From: Ascaphus truei
Lineage: Eukaryota > Chordata > Amphibia > Anura > Ascaphidae
NCBI GenBank assembly: GCA_036426205.1
Contig: WSYH01001913.1
Location: 38,101 to 102,100 of the forward strand
Direction: 5' to 3'
DNA length: 64,000 bases
Part shown: positions 1 through 9,082 of the stretch, in pieces
Layout: every line of letters starts with the position of its first letter
How positions within the stretch are numbered: the first letter of the stretch is position 1
Notes under the pieces: generated by a model
Database searches by the model: none
What the model saw: only the letters and a program-made list of their open reading frames with translations
What the model was told of the DNA's origin: nothing
Made by a program: the position numbers and the translations under genes

Positions 1-580
1 TGTGGAGGCAAAAGGTCTGAATGTACCTTATTGAAAATGTCCCGGAATTGGTGGTAAACAGAAGGTAGAATAACCTCTGGAACAGAGGTATTGGCCAGCA
101 GTTGATGAGTTTTGTCTTACCTCGGCCTCCAGGACATGGGAGCAGAGGAAGTCCAGTCAATGAGAGGATTGTTAAGCTGCAGCCAAGGAAGACCAAGGGT
201 GATGGGTATCCCAGGAACGTGAATGGTATTGAGAACTAAGATCTCCTTGTGCAGATGTGAGGACAGAAGCAAGGGGACCGCATCGAAGGAGATGTGGGCC
301 GGGGTAAGAGGACGTCCATCGATACCGACGAGTGCAACGGGAATCTTCTTCCTCACGAGTGGTATGCGATTTAGCCTGGCGAATTCAAGGTCCACGAAGT
401 TTCCTCCAGCTCCTGAGTCAATGAAAGCGGCGGAAGAAGTCTGGAACTTATCGCCTGAAAGGGAGACTGAAAATGTAAGTTTCTTAGGGAGTTCACCTTT
501 ATGAAGGGGACGTGGAGACATTACACCCAGAGAGAGCCCCTCTGTACTCACTGGGTGTTCCCTTTTCCCGGACGCAGTGG
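1..580 (-). pseudogene. G1 gypsy element: protease and start of pol (decayed, continues off window)
   Basis: Reads on the minus strand from about 580 down to the window edge. It encodes a retropepsin-like aspartic protease of the Ty3/gypsy type: the active-site stretch AFIDSGAGGNFVD (DSG catalytic triad) lies near 400-440, followed by a beta-strand/flap pattern ending in LGLPWLQL. In the same frame, after an in-frame TAA just below position 117, the sequence continues as the linker that precedes reverse transcriptase (LPSVYHQFRDIFNKV), closely matching the equivalent part of G2 near 19970. Reverse transcriptase and integrase would lie to the left of the window. The stop and the frame change relative to gag make this a dead copy. 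Family (chromovirus-like Metaviridae) is established from motifs; activity is excluded by the lesions. Confidence 0.85.
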
Positions 581-1497
581 ACACTCCCAAACCAGATGCT
601 CCATGGATCCGCAGTAGAAACACAATCCCCCGATGTGGTGGAACTGCCGTATCGGTGTGCGGATGCGTTGTATCCCCAATTGCATTGGCTCTGGCAACTC
701 CCGTGCAGGACGAAGAGGTGTGGTAGCACTTGGGGGAGCAGGAGTGCTGCTGGGAGTAATGGAGAACGTAACTTGAAAGTTATGGAAGCGAGTGCACTGA
801 TGCTCTGAGCGGCGTACCTAGATACGTTGATCCACTCGGACGGCCAAATCAATGAGGACCTCCAATTGATCCGGCCTGGATTGGCGAGAGAGTTCATCCT
901 TGATGGGATCTGCAAGGCCTTGCCAGAATACGGAGACGAGAGCCTCTTGTCCCCAGTTAGTCTTGGCTGTTAGGGTCTGGAATTCCACAGCATACTGTGT
1001 CACCATTCGCCGTCCCTGAGTGATCTGGGGAAGAGAAACAGATGCCATCTCCCGGGGGAATCGAATACTTGTTGGAACTCGGCTTTAAATGCCGGGTAAT
1101 CTTGGGTAAGGTCAGAACGTCGCTCCCAAACCAGGGAAGCCCAAGTCAGGGTGCTCCCAGTGAGGAGGTTATAAATGTGGGCTACCTTCTTGCAATCAGT
1201 ATTGTAGAGATGGGGGGCCATTTCAAACTGCGCCTCACACTGGTTTAGGAAACCCCTACATTCTTGCGGTTCACCTGCTTAAGGCTTGGGGGGATGAATC
1301 CTTACATCGGAGCTGCTAACTGAGCTTGCAGAGTGGGGGCTTACATCTGGCGAGGTCGCGGTCGGTACTTGGTCTGAGAGTACTGCGACCTGGCGTGTAA
1401 GTGCCACAATTTAATCCGCCATGGCCTGGTTTTGCTGAAGCAGATTGGAGAGAAACCGTTGAAGTTCGGTCGGGTCTGCGTCTTGTGGGCTCGACAT
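581..1497 (-). pseudogene. G1 gypsy element: gag (decayed)
   Basis: The start ATG is at 1497-1495 on the minus strand, two bases inside the LTR edge, as in G2. The capsid-like part (about 1221-1000) includes KVAHIYNLLTGSTLTWAS, homologous to G2 gag. The C-terminal CCHC zinc knuckle (C-x2-C-x4-H-x4-C, CFYCGSMEHLVWEC) is at 581-622. Lesions: an in-frame TAA about 28 codons after the ATG (near 1411), and a frame change near 1040 that moves the rest into another frame. Gag would package element RNA in a cytoplasmic particle; this copy cannot make the full protein. Confidence 0.82.
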
Positions 1498-1499
1498 AA

Positions 1500-1864
1500 T
1501 GTTATGCCGGTGCTGCCCGCAGACCAGACCCGTCCCCTGAGTTGAAGGGGGAAGTGGTAATACACGCACCCGCAGCAAAGGGAGCGTGTCCGGAGTGTGG
1601 TATAAAGTGTTGCCAGGCCAGGTGTAGTAAGGTAGACAATACTTGCCGGTACCGGTTGTAGAGATAGGGTAAAGAATGCCTTGCCGAGGTCAGGGAGTGG
1701 ATAGCGGAGATAGGTTGTAGTCCAAGCCATGTTCAAGGGGTTACCAGAGTGAGTGTTGTCCAAGGAGTGCCGAGATCGAGAGCCAGAGGGGGTAGTAGTA
1801 CAAGCCGCATCAGAACCTGTGAAAACACTGAGAGAATCCAGAAATACTTCCATACAGAGACTAT
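1500..1864 (-). mobile_element. G1 5' LTR, inner part (split by P1)
   Basis: Begins TG at 1500 immediately beside the gag start (CAT-AA-TG on the plus strand), the same arrangement as the G2 5' LTR at 21359-21364. The first stretch (cccgcagacc..., gtggtata...) matches the start of the G2 LTRs. It stops at a TAT triplet where P1 begins, and the rest of the LTR is found on the other side of P1 at 7575-8033. The two parts together make an LTR of about 820 bp ending in TGACA. Confidence 0.75.
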
Positions 1865-2070
1865 GGGCCTCATGCAGTAAGCCCCGATAAGGCTTTTTCG
1901 GCATTTTATAGCCGTTTTTTGCCCTCCTGATTCAGTAAGCCCCGATAAGTGGGAATTATCGGCAACTTTTCTTGCGAAAAAATTTTTTTCGCCACCCGGC
2001 TGCCGATAAGCCACTTATCGGGACTTTTTTTTTCCCGCCTGAATTCAGTAAGCCCCGATCAGCTTTTTGG
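1865..2070. repeat. P1 left subterminal repeats
   Basis: The terminal motif (g/t)CAGTAAGCCCCGATAAG/CAG occurs three times in direct orientation at about 1874, 1931 and 2045. P3 has the same three-fold arrangement at about 32816, 32873 and 32985. Such arrays often serve as transposase-binding sites; that role is inferred. Confidence 0.6.
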
Positions 2071-2286
2071 TGCTGATCGGCAGGCCAGATTGGAGATTTT
2101 ATGGCCAATCCAGCCCGCCAACTAAAGTTGGCAACTTGCTGAAGGAGAAGCATCGGCAAGGGCGACACTTAGGAAAAATCAGCCCTTTTTCCTGCCTGTG
2201 ATTGATGCCGGGGGTCTCCGGAGCTGATACCCGCACCGGAGCCCCCCGGCATGCATCCGAGGCAGGAAAAAGGCATTTAAAAGCCA

Positions 2287-2483
2287 CTTCATTACCTTAG
2301 CGGCTAACCGCTAAGGCAATGAAGGGGTTAACCCACCGTGCCAGCGTTATTGTGGGTAGCGGGGATGGGTGAGGGGGGTATTTGGCCCTGGGTGTGAGTT
2401 TAGGACTTGCGGGGGGGATGCGGGGGCACTTAACCCCTTCACGACCGTAGCGGTTAATACCGCTACGGTCCTGAAGGGGTTAA
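2287..2483. repeat. P1 left arm: paired short palindromes (GGGGTTAA modules)
   Basis: Two near-perfect palindromes lie here: 2287-2333 (cattaccttagcggctaacc and its complement) and 2431-2483 (TTAACCCCTTC...GAAGGGGTTAA with centre GCGGTTAATACCGC). Related modules recur near 2945-2985, 6290-6345, 6610-6655, 15935-15965, 23450-23510, 23880-23935, 33225-33270, 36375-36430 and 39765-39825. They appear only in the fold-back elements of this window. Confidence 0.7.
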
Positions 2484-2631
2484 GGCCTCCCGCTACCCAC
2501 CCGCAAGCCCTAAACAACCACCGTTGGGGCTAATGCCCCCTTCACACACCCCCACTACCCACAATAATAAAAAAAAAACACCCCAGCACCCACAATGGAA
2601 ACGAAGGGCAAGCAAGAAAGGAGAGAAGGAG

Positions 2632-2637
<6 letters not shown>

Positions 2638-2689
<52 letters not shown>

Positions 2690-2691
2690 AC
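2638..2691. repeat. (GA)n microsatellite in P1
   Basis: About 50 bp of nearly pure GA dinucleotide within the left arm; the right arm lacks it, so it expanded after the palindrome formed. Confidence 0.9.
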
Positions 2692-2830
2692 ACAAGGCAA
2701 CACCAGAACCGCACCCCAACATACAGTATAGTAATGGGCAGAATGACTATATACACAAATGGATAATAGTCAGTATGTCCATTTACAATACTACAACAAC
2801 AATAAAGACTTTAAATACATATAGCACTCA

Positions 2831-2892
2831 CCCATGTCCCACTGCCACGATGAAGGCCATCCTCATCTTCATCCTGCCATGCCCCATCCGCT
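2831..2892 (-). other. Acidic exon-like cassette, P1 left arm
   Basis: On the minus strand this segment follows a pyrimidine-rich tract ending GGCAG and is followed by GTGAGT. One frame reads through QDEDEDG. It is the inverted partner of 6385-6445 and homologous to cassettes in P2 and P3. Confidence 0.45.
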
Positions 2893-2983
2893 CTGCCAAA
2901 CAAACCAAGAATTACAAATCCAAATTAATGTCCCTAACCCTTAATCACATAGCGGTATTAACCGCTACAGTGTATTAAGGGGT

Positions 2984-4057
2984 TTAACCACCATCACCCA
3001 CATTACCCTCCCCCACAAAGCCCCCAACCACCCTACCAATACCCACAGGGGAGTACCTACAATACACCTTGGGCCTAATACCCCCTCCCCAGCACATACA
3101 GTACAATATGTGCCAAATAATATTATCCACATAGGGATAATACATATTTGGCCATTATTAAACACATCAAAAGTTAAAATGTAAATAAAATTGTACTAAC
3201 CTCATCAATAAGAAGTCTCCGCGCCAGCATCATCCTTGGGGTCCGTTACCAACATTAGAAATAGCCACAACATATTGAATATCATAACATAACACTGAAC
3301 CCCTAATCACCTTATCGGGTACAACCTGAAAGGTAATTAAGGGTGAAGCATCTCAATGCTACAACAGTATGCATAACATCTTCAGTGAAATAAAAACCAA
3401 TTGCCTACCAAATTCCATTTAATCATTCAATCTGTAGGCTCACATGCCTCATAAAACATGCATTAAGTGTATACATGTAGCATAACATGTAAACTGCATG
3501 TACACGCTGCAAATCAATGTTAACAATACAATAATGCCACTGCAAATCGCCATACATCACAAGAAGATATATTTAATACAAAAACTCACCATCAATGAAT
3601 TACACACACATCAATTACATCCAAACAATAAAAATACCATCCATACCAATTACACAATGAACTAAAGCTATCCTAACAGAGAACCACTTCAAAACAATGA
3701 AAAAAGTACACCAAACAAATACAATATATCTAAAGCAAGGACTTTCCATATCCTATTTACGGCCTGGAAGCCCAAAACTTACATCTGTCTAAAAATAAAT
3801 ACATTAGCACACATCAATGCATAGCCACAATGATTAACAAGTACAGAATAGAAGCTTAAAAACAACTATCATTTCTTACCCTGTATATATCTGTACACAT
3901 ACATTACGACATACATACAGTGGGAAGAAATTGATATGCATTATAAAAATGAAACATGAAAAAGCAACACAAAAACAGTACATAAGTACATTTCTTTATT
4001 TAACTTACCATTACTTGCCCCCACCGACTCCCGTTGACAGCTTACTCACGAACAATC
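2984..4057. other. P1 left arm, AT-rich noncoding part
   Basis: This is the inverted counterpart of about 5270-6300. It holds a short acidic-frame segment near 3205-3255 (counterpart 6020-6070) and a GATAAT-type palindrome at 3120-3142. No convincing coding frame was seen. Confidence 0.6.
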
Positions 4058-4215
4058 ACGACACCATCCACGACACCATCCAGGACAAATCCACGACACA
4101 ATCCAGGAACAAATCCACGAACCAAACCAGGACCAATCAAGAACAAGCTGCAGGAACCAATCCAGGGAAGCAAGCCACGAAGAAATCCAAGAAACAATCC
4201 ACGACACGATCAGGA
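4058..4215. repeat. Short degenerate tandem repeat in P1 left arm
   Basis: A degenerate 10-15 bp repeat (core ATCCACGACACAATCC) occupies the arm. Its inverted partner is 5050-5235 (core TCGTGGATTGTTTC). It overlaps the predicted second exon of the arm transcript. Confidence 0.65.
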
Positions 4216-4379
4216 AAGGAACCATAAAGAAAAAAAAAAATTAAACATTAAATAATAAAACATGACAATCAAGGGTTGTACTAGTTTTACTTATGAATCT
4301 GTATGACAATACCTTGTTCGGGGTCTTTTGACATCGGTGCCACGCCCTGGTCTTCAATCTTCAGGAGGAGGTCCGTCTC

Positions 4380-4870
4380 CTCGGCATCTGCCTCAAAATG
4401 AGACGACTAGGCTTTATAGGCCTATGCGTCAATTTGTCGTCATATGGTTCCCACGGCCCTGATTGGGCCGTGAAAACAGTGTTTTGGCCGAGGTAAAAAA
4501 ATTGATGACGTCACTTAAAGGCAATGCCAGCACAGCCAATCAGGATGGCTTTGCTGCTATTGCTTTAAGAAAACGTCATGAAACGACACATGGCCGGACT
4601 CACATGGTACTTGAACCAATCAGAGTAGGATGGAGTTCCAACGCTCTGATTGGCTGGCTTACATGTGAGTCGGCCATGTGTCATTTCATGACGTTTTCTT
4701 AAAGGCAATAGCAGCAAAGCCTTCTGATTGGCGTGTGCTGCATGCCTTAAGTGACGTCATCAATTTTTTACATCGGCCAAAACACATGGTTTCACGGCCC
4801 AATCAGGGCGCAGTGGGAACCATATGACGACAAATGTGACGTCATAGGCATAAAAGCCATGTGTCTCATT
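4380..4870. promoter_or_regulatory. Divergent promoter at the centre of P1
   Basis: TGACGTCA (CRE) sites are at 4505-4512, 4752-4759 and 4837-4844. CCAAT boxes (either strand) are at 4537, 4616, 4649, 4727 and 4798. On the right arm a TATA-like CATAAAAG (4849-4856) is followed by an initiator-like TCTCATT near 4864-4870. On the left arm the mirror copy has CCTATAAAG near 4413 and TCTCATTTTG near 4395. The spacing between TATA and initiator suits RNA polymerase II starts pointing outwards. CREB/ATF and NF-Y binding is inferred from the motifs. Confidence 0.6.
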
Positions 4871-5264
4871 TGAAGGCAGATGCCGAGGAGGACGGACGCT
4901 CCTCCTGAAGATTGAAGACCAGGGCGTGGCACCGGATTGCAAGAAGACCCCGGAACAAGGTAATGTATACAGATTCATAAGAATAAACTAGTACAACCCC
5001 TTGATTGTCATGTTTTATTATTTAATGTTTTATTTGTTTTTCTTTTAGGGTTCCTGTTCCTGGATCGTGTCGTGGATTGTTTCTTGGATTTCTTCGTGGC
5101 TGCTTCCTGGATTGGTTCCTGCACTTGTTCTTGGATGGTCCTGGTTTGGTACGTGGATTTGTCGGATTGTGTCGGGGATTGTCCGTGGATGTTGGTTTGT
5201 CGTGGATGGTGTCGTGATTGGTTCGTGAGAAGCTGATCACGGGAGTCGGGTGGGGCAAGTAATG
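4866..5264 (+). other. Predicted spliced outward transcript, P1 right arm (two exons)
   Basis: Exon 1 is about 4866-4959, ending AACAAG/GTAATG. The intron is 4960-5048, ending in a T-rich tract and TTTTAG. Exon 2 is 5049-5264, followed by AATG/GTAAGT. If joined, a frame that begins at a GTG in the position of the P3 start codon stays open through the junction (APDCKKTPEQ then hydrophobic repeats rich in F, L, V and W) to a TGA near 5233. The ATG seen in P3 is GTG here, so translation may be lost. Splicing is predicted from consensus sites only. Confidence 0.4.
5050..5235. repeat. Short degenerate tandem repeat in P1 right arm
   Basis: Inverted partner of 4058-4215. Repeated TCGTGGATTGT/GTTCCTG units of 10-15 bp. 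Confidence 0.65.
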
Positions 5265-5269
5265 GTAAG

Positions 5270-6360
5270 TTAAATAAAGAAAAGTACTTATGTAACGTTT
5301 TTTTGTTGCTTGCTTTTTCATGTTTCATTTTTTATAATGCAATCATTTCTCCCAGGTATGTATGTCTGTATGTATGTGTACAGATATATTAACGGGTAAG
5401 AAATGATAGTGTTGTTAAGCTTCTAATTCTGTATTGTTAATCATTGTGGCTATGCATTGATGGGTGCTAAATGTATTTTATTTTTAGACAGATGTAAGTT
5501 TTGGCTCCAGGCCGTACAAGGATATGGAAAGCCTTGCTTTAGTATATTGTATTTGTGGTGTACTTTTTTCTATGTTTTGAAGTGGTTCTGTTAGGATAGC
5601 TTAGTTCATTGTGTAATTGGGTATATGGATGGTATTTTAATGTTTTAGGATGTATTGATGTGTGGTAATCATTGATGGATGAGTTATTGTATTAAATAAT
5701 ATATTCTTGTGAGTATGCGATTTGAGTGGCATTATTGTATGTTAACATTGATTTGCAGCGTTTGTACATGCAGTTTACATGTTATGCTACATGTATACAC
5801 TGTAAATGCAATGTTTTATGAGGCATGTGAGCCTACAGATTGAATGATTAAATGGAATTTGGTTAGGCAATTGGTTTTTATTCACTGAAGATGTTATGCA
5901 TAATGTTGTAGGCATTGCAGGATGGCTTCACCCCTTAATTACCTTTCAGGTTAGTCCGATAAGGTGATTAAGGGGTTCAGTGTTATGTAATGATATTGAA
6001 ATGTTGTGGCTATTTCTAATGTTGGCAACGGACCCCAAGGATGATGCTGGCGACGGAAGAGACTTATGATGAGGTTAGTACAATTTATTAATTTAAACGT
6101 TATTGAATGTGTTTAATAATGGCCAAATAATGATTATCCCTATGTGGATAATAGTTATTGGCACATTATGTAATGTATGTGCTGGGGGAGGGGGTAGTTA
6201 GGCCCAAGGGTATTGTAGTAGGATCCTGTGGGTATTGGGGGGGAGGGTGGTGGGGGCTTTTGTGGGGGAGGTAGTGGGTGATGGTGGCTTAACCCCTTAA
6301 AACTGTAGCGGTTAATAACCGCTGGTGATTAAGGGGTTAGGGGACATTAATTGGGATGTT
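5270..6360. other. P1 right arm, AT-rich noncoding part
   Basis: Mirror of the left arm. It includes the segment near 6020-6070 that ends GATGAG/GTTAGT (donor-like), the palindrome ATTATCCCTATGTGGATAAT at 6133-6152 and the TTAACCCC palindrome near 6290-6345. No recognisable protein. Confidence 0.6.
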
Positions 6361-6384
6361 GTAATTCTTGTGTTTGTTTTGCAG

Positions 6385-6445
6385 AAGCGGATGGGCATGG
6401 GCAGGATGAAGATGAGGATGCCTTCATCGTGGCAGTGGGACATGG
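6385..6445 (+). other. Acidic exon-like cassette, P1 right arm
   Basis: It follows TTTGTTTTGCAG (6373-6384) and precedes GTGAGT (6446). The frame ADGHGQDEDEDAFIVAVGHG is open from end to end. It is conserved in position and sequence with the other arms, which supports an exon rather than chance splice sites. Confidence 0.5.
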
Positions 6446-6504
6446 GTGAGTGATAATGTATTAAAGTCTTTATTGTTGTGTAAGTATTGTAAATGGACAA
6501 CTGC

Positions 6505-6530
6505 ACTATTATCCATTTGTGGATAATAGT
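6505..6530. repeat. ATTATCC-N6-GGATAAT palindrome
   Basis: A 26-bp palindrome ACTATTATCC...GGATAATAGT. Seven related copies lie at 2746-2770, 3120-3142, 6131-6155, 15712-15737, 23668-23693, 36195-36220 and 39991-40015, all inside fold-back elements and usually between TGGGCA-type and TGCCCA-type flanks. Confidence 0.75.
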
Positions 6531-6689
6531 CATTCTGCCATTACTATACTGTATGTTTGTATTGCTGCTATGTTTATTGGGGGCATTTGTCCCCAAAACA
6601 TGCTACTATGCGTTAACCCTTATGGCCTTAGCGGCTATCCGCTATGGTAATGAAGCAGCATTAATGTATTTTAAAATATTGTGGCGGAA

Positions 6690-7276
6690 GCAGGAGGCCC
6701 CCGAGTGAAGCGCATTATTTGTGGCCAGAGACCCCCTGCCTCCCGAGTTACGGCCCCGCGTTTGGGCCATCGGTTACAGTGTGGGACGCCATGTTTATTG
6801 CGGGGACGCTATAAACATTGGCGGCGACACTGCCACCCGATGACACATACCGGGGCTGTAACTCGGAAAGCAGGGGGTCCCTGGTCCACAAAGCAATGCG
6901 GTTCAGCTCAGGGACCCCTGCTCACTGTACAGTATAATTAAAAAGACTTCATGCTTGCTTCATTACCGTTGCACATAAGCCGCCAAGGTAAGAACGAGTC
7001 TTATTGATGGGTGTGTGTTTATTTATACTATACATGTACAGAGGGTCTCCGAGCAGAACAGCGTTGGTTGAGGTCCGGGGACCCCCTGCCCCCCGAGATA
7101 CAGGCCCCTTTATGAGGTGCCGGTATCCCTCGGCGTTTAAAGGTCCCGATCACGTGACCGCGGCCTGTAAACAAACCAGAGGGATACCGGCACCCCATAA
7201 AGGGGCCTGTATCTCGGGGGGCAGGGGGTCCCCGGACCTCAAACCAACGCGGTTCAGCTCCGAAGACCCCCTGCAC
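6690..7276. repeat. Two M modules (small palindromes of about 240 bp) in P1 right outer part
   Basis: Units 6690-6925 and 7039-7276. Each starts around GGGTCTCCGAGC..., passes a CCCGAGATACAGGCC stretch, reaches a GC-rich centre (with CACGTG-like sequence in the second unit) and returns as the reverse complement ending GACCCCCTGC. The same pair occupies P3 at 40868-41120 and 41240-41485, and P2 on both sides. Confidence 0.75.
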
Positions 7277-7574
7277 ATGTAGAGTATAAATAAAAGTTGT
7301 TTTTAAATACTTTTTTTGGTGCCGAAGTTTGCGCTGAGAGAGCGGCTTGTCTCTCTCAGCTGCAAACATCTATCGGCACCAAAGGCTTATCGGGAGCCTT
7401 ATCGGGAGCCAGGCTGTATCGCCACAGCTCATCGGCAGCTTTGCTTTCGCAGTGCTTCAGCAGGGATCGGAAGGATTCGGCCCTTACTGAATACTGCGAG
7501 GGCAAATCGCCCAAAAAATACATTTTCGCAATTCGTGCCGAAAATTTTGTATCGGGGCTTACTGCATGAGGCCC

Positions 7575-8033
7575 TATGTCGTGCAAAGACTGAGAGCAGA
7601 GAGGAGCTATATAAAGCAGGAAGGTCCAATTAGGAATGGAGGCGGGACAAGAAGAGCTACAGGGAGACACTGCAGATTGGTGCAGGCATAACAGGCCAGG
7701 TGAGTCTTGTTGGTAACCTGAGTATGCCCGTGCGGTGTGCAGGGGTGGAGCCTGAGGTCCGGGGGATGGGAAGAAGAGTGTGCAGAATGAGCGTACTCCG
7801 TAACGCGTGTATGCACGTGGACCGAGCCAGTGGATGGTGCAGGTGTGCACGAAGGAGGGCGTGGGCACGCCCGTCGCTGAGCAGAGGAATCGCCAAGGGG
7901 AGTGGCCCCGCGACGGCGGTAGGGGCGGGGAGCCGTGGAGGCCGGTAAGGCAGGATTGTTTTGTGTGTCCAGGGACTCCCTGAGGGAAGAGAATGCTCAG
8001 TGTGGGCAGCGCGGAGAACGCCGAATCCTGACA
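7575..8033 (-). mobile_element. G1 5' LTR, outer part
   Basis: It resumes G1 LTR sequence after P1: gagctatataaagcaggaag aligns with gattataaaggaagg of the G2 LTR. It ends CCGAATCCTGACA at 8033, so the LTR begins TGTCAGGATTCGG on the minus strand, a normal TG...CA terminus. The TATAAA element here is in the expected promoter half of the LTR. Confidence 0.75.
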
Positions 8034-8440
8034 TATTGGTCCTGAAAAAAATTGTATATAGTTATCATATCCCCTCTTAAACACAACTTTTCTAATGTAA
8101 GCAAATTTAATTTAGTTAGCCTCTCCCCAGAAATCAGATTTTCCAGCCTCTTTATTACAGCAATTTGGTGGCTCTTCTCTGCCTTTGTAGTTACTGTCTG
8201 ACAATGGGCACTATTGCTTAGCCTGCTGTCTACAAGCACTAAATCCTTCTCAATCAAGTATTGACCTAAATTGTCCCCATTTATTTTATAAATAGCCTGT
8301 TTATTTTTGTTTCCCAAATGCATTATTTTTATTTTATCTTCATTAAACTGCATCTGCCATTTTTCTGACCAAGATTTCAGTCTATGGAAGTCCATCTGGA
8401 GAGAAATACCATCCTGCTTTGATTTAAGCACTTTACACAT
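8034..8440 (-). pseudogene. CR1/L2-type LINE reverse transcriptase, C-terminal fragment
   Basis: The minus-strand frame contains WSEKWQMQFNEDKIKIMHLG (thumb region) and, further on, ERLTKLNLLTLEKLCLRGDM, the usual end of a CR1/L2 reverse transcriptase. The piece between them is about 80 codons shorter than in normal elements, so it carries an internal deletion. The 5' part is absent. Non-LTR retrotransposon remnant; family assignment is by motif. Confidence 0.75.
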
Positions 8441-8446
8441 ACAGCT

Positions 8447-8885
8447 TCCCGAGATACAGGCCCCATTATGGGGTGCTGGTATCTCCTATGCATTTAAATG
8501 AGCTGCATCACGTGAACGTGGGACTAAAATATCTTCCTTCACTTGATGGACAATGAGATGAGAGAGAATACTACTGCTCAACTTTTAGATGAGCCGCGCA
8601 CAATCACGTTTTATTATTCATTTTTGTTCTGTACATAGGTTTTAAGCAGGGGCTTTTCAAAGCTGAGCCCCATTAATTTTAGGTCCAGGGCCCTCTGTTT
8701 TCCAAGATGCAGACCTCTGTGTGGTTGTCAGCATATCCCCTTTGTCATTTTAAATCTCCTGCATCATAGCCCATGTTACCAGGATATTTAATCAGCGCCA
8801 AGATACCAGCACCCCTTATGGAGGTCTGTATCTCGGGAAGCAGAGGGTCCCCAGACCTGAAATTACTGGAGTAAAGCTACTGTAT
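8447..8885. repeat. Orphan M-module array outside any complete fold-back element
   Basis: CTTCCCGAGATACAGGCC at 8445, then TATGGGGTGCTGGTATC, and a mirrored TCTGTATCTCGGGAAGC at 8828. The sequence is diverged and contains two partial palindromes. It shows that the module can exist outside P1-P3. Confidence 0.55.
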
Positions 8886-9082
8886 GGAGACGCACTGCTT
8901 CAAACGTACTGTGAGTAAAAAAAAAAAGAAACATTTAAAAAAAAAAGCTTTATTACCATACATAAATTACATAGATATACACATTGGCAATAAAAATTAA
9001 GCTATAATTAAAAAGAATTCATTAGAAAGCATTAAAAATAGTAAAATACATTAATAGTAAATCCATGCTGACTATACTAATA
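8886..9082. repeat. AT-rich sequence; left part of an interrupted older repeat
   Basis: No gene. The end (tgctgactatactaata) continues in sense at 10241, so the older repeat was split by the insertion 9083-10240. Confidence 0.5.

Larger units (their letters stand above)
1865..7574. mobile_element. P1: giant fold-back (palindromic) DNA element
   Basis: Terminal inverted repeats are GGGCCTCATGCAGTAAGC at the left and its complement at 7550-7574. The flanking triplet is TAT on both sides (1862-1864 and 7575-7577), so a 3-bp target duplication is likely. The interior from about 2290 to 6660 is an imperfect inverted repeat whose axis is near 4640: for example 3181-3895 reads as the reverse complement of 5393-6080 with scattered substitutions and small indels. 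The outer 400-900 bp on each side are not inverted copies of each other, but each matches the corresponding side of P3. No transposase is visible. TIR and TSD size resemble PIF/Harbinger-type elements, which is an inference. Confidence 0.8.

Noticed and set aside
4463..4702. 79-codon frame across the P1 axis
   Set aside because: It overlaps the palindromic promoter region and is not preserved in P3.
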